Shown: piece by piece, positions 39,656 to 44,026 of the stretch
How the letters are laid out: each line of letters opens with the position of its first letter
Numbering within the stretch: position 1 is the first letter of the stretch
Origin: Treponema sp. UBA7570
GTDB lineage: Bacteria > Spirochaetota > Spirochaetia > Treponematales > Treponemataceae
Direction of reading: 5' to 3'
DNA: 44,026 nucleotides
Assembly: GCA_002477955.1 (NCBI GenBank)
Contig: DLLE01000063.1
Span: 1-44,026 of the forward strand
Notes under the pieces: model-generated
What the model was told of the DNA's origin: nothing
Seen by the model: the letters and a program-made list of their open reading frames with translations, nothing else
The model's database searches: none
Program-made: the position numbers and the translations under genes

Positions 39656-39705
39656 TGTAAAAGGAAACTTCTGCATTTACAAGGCTACATCCATTTCCTT
39701 TTACA
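39656..39705 (-). other. 12-bp stem-loop in the flaB leader
   Basis: TGTAAAAGGAAA (39656-39667) pairs perfectly with TTTCCTTTTACA (39694-39705) around a 26-nt loop, between the sigma-28 promoter and the CsrA-type hairpins. It could protect the 5' region of the mRNA. Confidence 0.6.
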
Positions 39706-39764
39706 TTGACTTGTTTGGACATCTGTTTCATCGAAACATTTCTGCCCATAACTTGTCTTTATTC

Positions 39765-39792
39765 TTATCGGCATTGGAAATAAATATCTTTA
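39765..39792 (-). promoter_or_regulatory. sigma-28 (FliA) promoter of the second flaB
   Basis: On the minus strand TAAA (39792-39789), 16 nt and a perfect GCCGATAA (39772-39765). The expected start is near 39757, giving a leader of about 150 nt. Confidence 0.8.
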
Positions 39793-39911
39793 ATAAAAAA
39801 TTCAATTTTTTTTGAACTTTTTGAAAAAAATAGTTGAGCGAGGAAGTGCAATTTTACGTGCAGGCAGATTGCAAAATTTTCTGGCATAAAATAGTCAGCT
39901 ATACTATGTAC

Positions 39912-39950
39912 AAAAAAACACGGTCTGCCAATTTTTTGTGACAGACCGTG
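39912..39950 (-). terminator. terminator of rdgB
   Basis: CACGGTCTG (39919-39927) pairs perfectly with CAGACCGTG (39942-39950); on the minus strand seven T's follow the stem. Confidence 0.88.
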
Positions 39951-39991
39951 CATTGTAGTGTAATTCAAGATGAAATAAAAAAAAATGAATT

Positions 39992-40624
39992 TTAGCCTTG
40001 TTTATTCAGATTTTTTAAGATGTCAGAAATTGCTCGCGCTGCTTTTCCGCGGTGAGAAATTCTATTTTTTTCTTCGGCTGAAATTTCTGCGACAGTTTTT
40101 TTGTATTGCGGAAGATAGACAATAGGATCGTAGCCAAAACCTCCGTTTCCTGCCTGTTTTTTTATGTCGTCGATTAGCTCGCCTTCAAAGGTTTCCTGGG
40201 CGACAAAAAAACGTTCACTGTTTATGAGCAAAACCATTGCGCAGACGTAAAAACATCTGCGGTTTTTTGAGCCTGTTGCGTTAAGCTGCAGAATAAGGTT
40301 TTCATTCTGCTCGTTTTGCGGCATTTTGTGACCGTCTGGATAACCGCGCATAAATTCTGGACCTGCATAGCGTGAAGTGTAGATTCCTGGTGCGTTTCCG
40401 AGGCTTTCTACGCAGATTCCTGAATCGTCTGCAATTACAGGTTCATGGACAAGCTCGTAAAGGGCGCGCGCTTTTATGAGGGAATTTTCGTAAAAACTAG
40501 CGCCTGTTTCTTCTGGATCAAATTCGATTCCAACGTCTGCAGGGATTAAAATTTCACAATCAGAGAGAATTTCCTGCATTTCTTTCTGTTTGTGCCGGTT
40601 GCCGGAAGCTAAAAATAATTTCAT
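39992..40624 (-). CDS. rdgB: non-canonical purine NTP pyrophosphatase (RdgB/HAM1)
   Basis: House-cleaning enzyme that hydrolyses dITP, ITP and XTP to monophosphates. The N-terminal LFLASGNRHKQKEM, VIADDSGICVESL with NAPGIYTSRYAG, GNGGFGYDPIVY and ISHRGKA are the family blocks. 210 residues, close to the usual length, complete. No close Shine-Dalgarno sequence; a TTGTAA-17-TATATT promoter ends 6 nt before the ATG, so the mRNA is probably leaderless. Confidence 0.94.
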   Translation of the reverse strand: MKLFLASGNRHKQKEMQEILSDCEILIPADVGIEFDPEETGASFYENSLIKARALYELVHEPVIADDSGICVESLGNAPGIYTSRYAGPEFMRGYPDGHKMPQNEQNENLILQLNATGSKNRRCFYVCAMVLLINSERFFVAQETFEGELIDDIKKQAGNGGFGYDPIVYLPQYKKTVAEISAEEKNRISHRGKAARAISDILKNLNKQG

Positions 40625-40630
40625 AAGCTA

Positions 40631-40659
40631 AATATACTCCAAAAAAAAAGTGGTTACAA
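40631..40659 (-). promoter_or_regulatory. promoter of rdgB (leaderless)
   Basis: On the minus strand TTGTAA (40659-40654), a 17-nt spacer that includes nine T's, and TATATT (40636-40631) end 6 nt before the ATG at 40624. It fits wholly in the 44-nt gap behind the upstream gene. Confidence 0.6.
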
Positions 40660-40668
40660 TAAACGAAT

Positions 40669-41601
40669 TCACTCATCGTCATTTTTGCCGTTTTCCTCTT
40701 TATAATTTTGGGCATTTTCAATAAATGGCATAAAATTGAGTGTTTTTTGACGGTGGGTTAAAAAAAACGAAATACGCCGCTCTTTTATTCCTGTAACTTT
40801 TGCAATTTCTGCAACTGTAGGAGAAGCAACAAATCTGTGCTTTAGAAGGCTGTTGATATTTTTCCAGCTGTTTGTCTGGTTTTCGTATTTTTCCGAAAGT
40901 CTGTTGTAATAAGATGAAGATGTATCGATTTTCGAAATCTCGAAAAGACCTCTCTTATGAAAGAAAAATGCGCGGTTTCTCCGTTCAATCATATAATTTC
41001 TTTTTGACCTTTTACAGGCTGTCCTTAATTTTAACTCCTCAATTTCCTGGCAAAAATGTTCATGGTTCATTTTTAAAAATTCAGATATGTTTTTGAGCAT
41101 TGCAGGATCTATTTCGTTGCAGGCTTTGCAGGCGCAAATGTGAATGAATTCCTTTAGAATTTCCTGCTTTTTTTTGCTCATGTTGTCCAATGTTTTTGAA
41201 AAATTTCGTTTTGTCTGAAAATTATGGCTTTTTTCGATGTAGTCTTCGTTCATTTTTTCCTGTCTGTATTCAAAGTCAAGAATAGACTGGTCTTGCAGGC
41301 ATTGTTCGCCAGCTTTTGTTTTTACCTGTTTTTTAACCCAATTTTTGTAAGTATGCTTTATGCATGCTCTTAGAAAAATTGTAAAGTTGATGGAGCTTTT
41401 TGTGTAATTTTTTACGTATTGAATAAAAACTGAAGAGCCGAAGAGCAAAAAATCGCTCAGCTGGTCTTCTGTAAGCGTAGAAAGTCCATATTTTTTCGGA
41501 TTTTTAAAGATTTCTTCCCAGATGATATTTCTGGCCATTTGCTCCGTAATTTTTTTTGTTTTTAATAACTGCGGAACCTGAAAAATTTGAATTTGCTGCA
41601 T
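40669..41601 (-). CDS. putative sigma-70-like or HTH DNA-binding protein
   Basis: A 310-residue basic protein that I cannot assign firmly. Residues about 35-90 (STLTEDQLSDFLLFGSSVF, then NFTIFLRACIKHTYKNWVKK) recall sigma region 2, where a helix is followed by FSTYA-like text. Residues near 260-290 (ASPTVAEIAKVTGIKERRISF) look like a helix-turn-helix as in region 4. The middle is Lys/Arg-rich with a CACKAC motif. The frame opens at 41727, but AGGAGG precedes the ATG at 41601. The promoter region is bordered by the 41-bp repeat array. Alternatives are a spirochete-specific regulator or a decayed sigma factor. Confidence 0.5.
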   Translation of the reverse strand: MQQIQIFQVPQLLKTKKITEQMARNIIWEEIFKNPKKYGLSTLTEDQLSDFLLFGSSVFIQYVKNYTKSSINFTIFLRACIKHTYKNWVKKQVKTKAGEQCLQDQSILDFEYRQEKMNEDYIEKSHNFQTKRNFSKTLDNMSKKKQEILKEFIHICACKACNEIDPAMLKNISEFLKMNHEHFCQEIEELKLRTACKRSKRNYMIERRNRAFFFHKRGLFEISKIDTSSSYYNRLSEKYENQTNSWKNINSLLKHRFVASPTVAEIAKVTGIKERRISFFLTHRQKTLNFMPFIENAQNYKEENGKNDDE

Positions 41602-41670
41602 TTGCTGCCTCCTGTTTTGGAAACAGCAATTTTTATGCCAATTTTTTTTTATGTAAAAATGATGAAATTT

Positions 41671-41897
41671 TCGTATTTTCTTGCAGGTTCTTGCAAAATC
41701 ATCCAGAAAACTTGCAAAAAAATTCATTTTCTTGCAAAAACTTGCGGCTTTCTTGCAGAGTTATGCAAATTCTTGCAAGAACTTGCAGCTTTCTTTCGGA
41801 ATTATGCAAATTCTTGCAAAAACTTGCAATTTTCTTGCAAAATCATGCAAAAACTTGCGAAATCTTTAAACTTTCTTGCAAAATCTTGCAGAAAAAC
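41671..41897. repeat. 41-bp tandem repeat made of helically phased TTGCA sub-repeats
   Basis: TTGC or a near variant starts at 41681, 41691, 41712, 41732, 41742, 41753, 41763, 41773, 41783, 41804, 41814, 41824, 41835, 41845, 41855, 41876 and 41886, so steps are 10 or 11 bp with 41 bp per four steps. Units 41712-41752, 41753-41793 and 41794-41834 align base by base. A-tracts follow many TTGC words, so bent DNA is expected. It fills the gap upstream of the sigma-like gene. Confidence 0.8.
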
Positions 41898-41898
41898 T

Positions 41899-42879
41899 TT
41901 ATAAAATTTTTGCAAATTCTTTTTTTATTTCGGGAATAAGGTTTTCCAGCTTGCCCTGAATGCTAAAACCTGCTGCATTTTTATGGCCGCCACCGCCAAA
42001 ATGAGAGGCAATTGCACTTACGTCACAGTCGTCTCTTGAGCGAAGTCCTCCTGTACAACTGAATTCCGTATCTTGGCGCAAGAAGGCAACAGCCTCGATT
42101 CCTGTCGTTGCAAGGAGAAGTGAATAAAGCGCGTCGCTGTCTCGTCCTTCCTGACCGTATTTTTTTGTATCTTCCAAAGTTTCGTATGTAATTGCAAGTT
42201 TGTCGTTGCAAACTCTTTCTGTTCTGCCTAAAAGAATTCCGAGAAGTTTTCGTGTTGAATAAGGACGGCCGCCAGTTATCTGGTCGTAAACTTTTCTAGG
42301 ATTTACGCCTGCCTGAACGAGTCTTGCTGTCTGTAAAAATACTTCTGTTGAATCTGAATTAAGAAATTTAAAATATCCTGTGTCTGTGCTTTGTCCTATA
42401 AAAAGATAATTTGCAACTTCCGAATCTACAGGGCCGATTAATTTTTCGTAAATCTGCTGAACGAGGCAACAGGCGGCAGGAGCAGAGGAATCGATTATGC
42501 AGTTGTCAGATACATCGGCAGTAAGGTGATGGTCTACGATAAAAGTGTCCAGTCCTGTCAAATCTCCTTCAATATCTCCAAGCCTTTTTAATTCTGAGCA
42601 GTCAAGAATTATAAGACCAGTTTCTTTTCGTTCCGGCTCTGACAAAAATTGAGGCGTGTCTGAAAAAAAATGTGCTTTTGAAGCGATTTCATTGCGTTTG
42701 AACGGACCGGCGCTTAAAAGCTGGTATTCAAGATTTAGCTTTTTTAGAATACAGGCCATTGCAAGGCAGCTGTAGATGCAGTCTCCGTCTGGCTCTTTGT
42801 GTCCGATTACAAAAAAGAAATTGTGCGACTTTAAAAATAATTTAAATGAATCGATTTGTTTGTCAGTTATGATTTTCAT
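41899..42879 (-). CDS. nrnA: DHH-family phosphoesterase, NrnA-like oligoribonuclease/pAp phosphatase
   Basis: A 326-residue cytosolic phosphoesterase. IGHKEPDGD gives H27, D31 and D33; LDCSE and VDHHLT supply further metal ligands, and GQSTDTGYF the DHH motif-III aspartate. The DHHA1 domain carries GGGGHKNAAGF. These match NrnA, which degrades nanoRNA and pAp, and also other DHH/DHHA1 enzymes that hydrolyse c-di-AMP or pGpG, so the substrate is inferred. The frame opens at 42894 with TTG; AGGA before the ATG at 42879 decides. Its C-terminus lies at the edge of the repeat array. Confidence 0.88.
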   Translation of the reverse strand: MKIITDKQIDSFKLFLKSHNFFFVIGHKEPDGDCIYSCLAMACILKKLNLEYQLLSAGPFKRNEIASKAHFFSDTPQFLSEPERKETGLIILDCSELKRLGDIEGDLTGLDTFIVDHHLTADVSDNCIIDSSAPAACCLVQQIYEKLIGPVDSEVANYLFIGQSTDTGYFKFLNSDSTEVFLQTARLVQAGVNPRKVYDQITGGRPYSTRKLLGILLGRTERVCNDKLAITYETLEDTKKYGQEGRDSDALYSLLLATTGIEAVAFLRQDTEFSCTGGLRSRDDCDVSAIASHFGGGGHKNAAGFSIQGKLENLIPEIKKEFAKIL

Positions 42880-42892
42880 AAATTTTCCTGTC

Positions 42893-42925
42893 AAAAAAAA
42901 GAGCCATCATAGAAAGGACGGCTCT
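42893..42925 (-). terminator. terminator between the secreted protein gene and nrnA
   Basis: AGAGCC (42900-42905) pairs with GGCTCT (42920-42925); A's flank on one side and T's on the other, so it is a terminator on the minus strand and possibly on both. Confidence 0.75.
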
Positions 42926-42972
42926 TTTTCTTTTTGAGACTCTAAAAAGAAATGTGAATCTTTAGAGATGTT

Positions 42973-43416
42973 TTAATAAACTATGTCGAATGTATCTTTG
43001 TCGGCATTTACCTGGACGTTGCTGTCTGCTACTCCCCAGGCAGAATCTGCACGGCTTATCGGCATTGTAAGAATTACCTGTTCAAATTCTCCATTGCGGT
43101 AGAGAACTGTCATATAAGGAGACATTCCTGTAGAAAGCTTGCGGAATGCGAGTTTTCTTGGTGAAGATTTGTACCATTTTTTTGGAACTACAACATTGCC
43201 AACTTCGCGATGACCTTTTGCATACATTACGATGTAAGCATCTTTTTGGTCGAGGACTCTGTAAACTGTTACATTTTTGTAACTCATTTCAGATTCATGA
43301 AATTCCTTTTTGTAAGAAGGTTCTTGTTTGTCTGCGCTTTCCTGTGCAGTTGCGCTAAAAATGAATCCAGCAGAAAGAACTGCAGAAATAAGTCCAACAA
43401 TGAGAGTTTTTTTCAT
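42973..43416 (-). CDS. secreted protein, unknown function
   Basis: A 147-residue protein with a clear signal peptide (KKTLIVGLISAVLSAGFIFSATAQE, cut probably after ATA). The mature part is about 120 residues, beta-rich, basic in the middle (REVGNVVVPKKWYKSSPRKLAF), with no cysteine. I do not recognise a family; it is likely a periplasmic spirochete-type protein. AGGAG lies before the ATG. It sits 21 nt after argF on the same strand and is followed by its own terminator. Confidence 0.75.
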   Translation of the reverse strand: MKKTLIVGLISAVLSAGFIFSATAQESADKQEPSYKKEFHESEMSYKNVTVYRVLDQKDAYIVMYAKGHREVGNVVVPKKWYKSSPRKLAFRKLSTGMSPYMTVLYRNGEFEQVILTMPISRADSAWGVADSNVQVNADKDTFDIVY

Positions 43417-43436
43417 CTTGAATCTCCTGGTTATGG

Positions 43437-44026
43437 CTAGATAAGTGCCAGCATGATTGCTTTAATCGTATGCTTGCGGTTTTCTGCTTCGTCCCAAACT
43501 TTGCTTGCGGAACTTTCAAAAACATCCTCGGTAACTTCCTGGCCTAAGACCGCTGGAAGACAGTGCATAAAAATTGTGTTTTCTTTGCCTGTCGCAGTCA
43601 TAAGTTCTTTGTTTACCTGATACGGTTTGAGCAAACGGGTTCTTTCTTCTTTGAGCGCTTCTTCACCCATCGAAACCCATACGTCAGTATAAAGGCAATC
43701 TGCTCCTTTTACAACCGAAATATCATCTGAAATTTCAATTTTTGCTCCGCTTTCTTTTGAGAACGGTTCGCACAAATCCTGAATGTCTTTTGGAGGAAAA
43801 AGTTCTTTAGGGGCGAATATTGCAAAGTCAATTCCCAGTTTTGCAGAAATAATCATAAGGGAGCGCGCTACGTTATTGCGTCCGTCTCCGCAGAAAACCC
43901 ATTTCAAGCCCTTGAGTTTTCCGAAATTTTCCTGAAGCGTAAGAATATCGGCAAGTGCCTGCGTAGGATGAAATTCGTCTGTAAGTCCGTTAATTACTGG
44001 AATTCCTGAAAATTCTGCAAGCTGCT
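43437..44026 (-). CDS. argF: ornithine carbamoyltransferase (partial, 5' end outside window)
   Basis: The C-terminal two thirds of an ornithine (anabolic or catabolic) carbamoyltransferase. The frame runs to the window edge with INGLTDEFHPTQALADILT, the conserved substrate and carbamoyl-phosphate region, then WVFCGDGRNNVARSL and the OTC-type FMHCLPA, which distinguishes OTC from aspartate carbamoyltransferase. It converts carbamoyl phosphate and ornithine to citrulline. An internal TTG at 43907 is not the start; the coding frame continues beyond 44026. The catabolic role (arcB) is possible as no other arginine genes are visible. Confidence 0.9.
   Translation of the reverse strand, partial: QLAEFSGIPVINGLTDEFHPTQALADILTLQENFGKLKGLKWVFCGDGRNNVARSLMIISAKLGIDFAIFAPKELFPPKDIQDLCEPFSKESGAKIEISDDISVVKGADCLYTDVWVSMGEEALKEERTRLLKPYQVNKELMTATGKENTIFMHCLPAVLGQEVTEDVFESSASKVWDEAENRKHTIKAIMLALI

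Noticed and set aside
41671..41897. A CRISPR array
   Set aside because: Repeats are contiguous and imperfect with no unique spacers, and there are no cas genes.
41587..41939. Plus-strand open frames across the 41-bp repeat giving regular Leu/Lys/Cys-rich peptides
   Set aside because: The repeat unit is not a multiple of three, the frames lack ribosome sites, and the regular peptide merely reflects the DNA period.
43437..43907. A complete 156-residue protein starting at 43907
   Set aside because: The start would be TTG and the OTC reading frame continues without a stop to the window end with conserved OTC residues.

Overview
The window looks like chromosomal DNA of a Treponema (Spirochaetota) of fairly low GC content. 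The evidence is a set of genes I associate with treponemes: an mglBAC sugar-uptake operon whose binding protein is circularly permuted, a very large GreA carrying an N-terminal helical-repeat extension, two FlaB core flagellins followed by flaG and fliD, a flgN-flgK-flgL-fliW-csrA cluster, a PilZ protein beside flagellar genes, and PEGA and HD-GYP proteins. Species cannot be decided from the sequence alone. I see no prophage, insertion sequence with a transposase, CRISPR array or rRNA operon.

Layout. 1-249: GC-rich hairpin element and clpB leader. 250-2838: clpB (+), convergent with an HD-GYP phosphodiesterase gene (-). 4402-9089: mglB-mglA-mglC operon (-). 9324-11721: rlmJ (-) and tyrS (+), divergent. 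12063-17618: cell-envelope block on the minus strand (ferredoxin, small membrane protein, M23 peptidase, PEGA protein, PBP1A). 17944-22283: metabolic genes (deoC, MBL hydrolase, PTS-EIIC-like membrane protein, CobD/HisC-like aminotransferase). 22389-26081: TPR protein followed by giant GreA (-). 26409-26842: four tRNA genes (His, Arg, Lys, Leu; -). 27159-31601: flagellar hook-filament junction operon ending in fliW-csrA (+). 31656-39604: minus-strand block with two flaB genes, flaG, fliD, an unknown protein, a PilZ protein and tsaE/tsaB. 39992-44026: rdgB, a sigma-like regulator, a phased repeat array, an NrnA-like DHH phosphoesterase, a secreted protein and the 3' part of an ornithine carbamoyltransferase gene.

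How parts fit together. FliW and CsrA are encoded at 30931-31601, and the leader of the flaB gene at 38744-39604 carries two small hairpins with GGA in the loop, the second holding the Shine-Dalgarno sequence. This is the expected architecture of a CsrA-repressed flagellin, so both regulator and probable target are in one window. Two sigma-28-type promoters (flgN operon and this flaB) share a 16-nt spacer.

Other notable patterns: several genes lack a Shine-Dalgarno sequence but have a promoter whose -10 box ends only 6-9 nt before the ATG (leaderless transcripts); a 41-bp tandem repeat built from four 10-11 bp sub-repeats lies upstream of the sigma-like gene; two copies of a short non-coding element have terminal inverted repeats that co-vary; and GC-rich multi-hairpin elements recur between genes.
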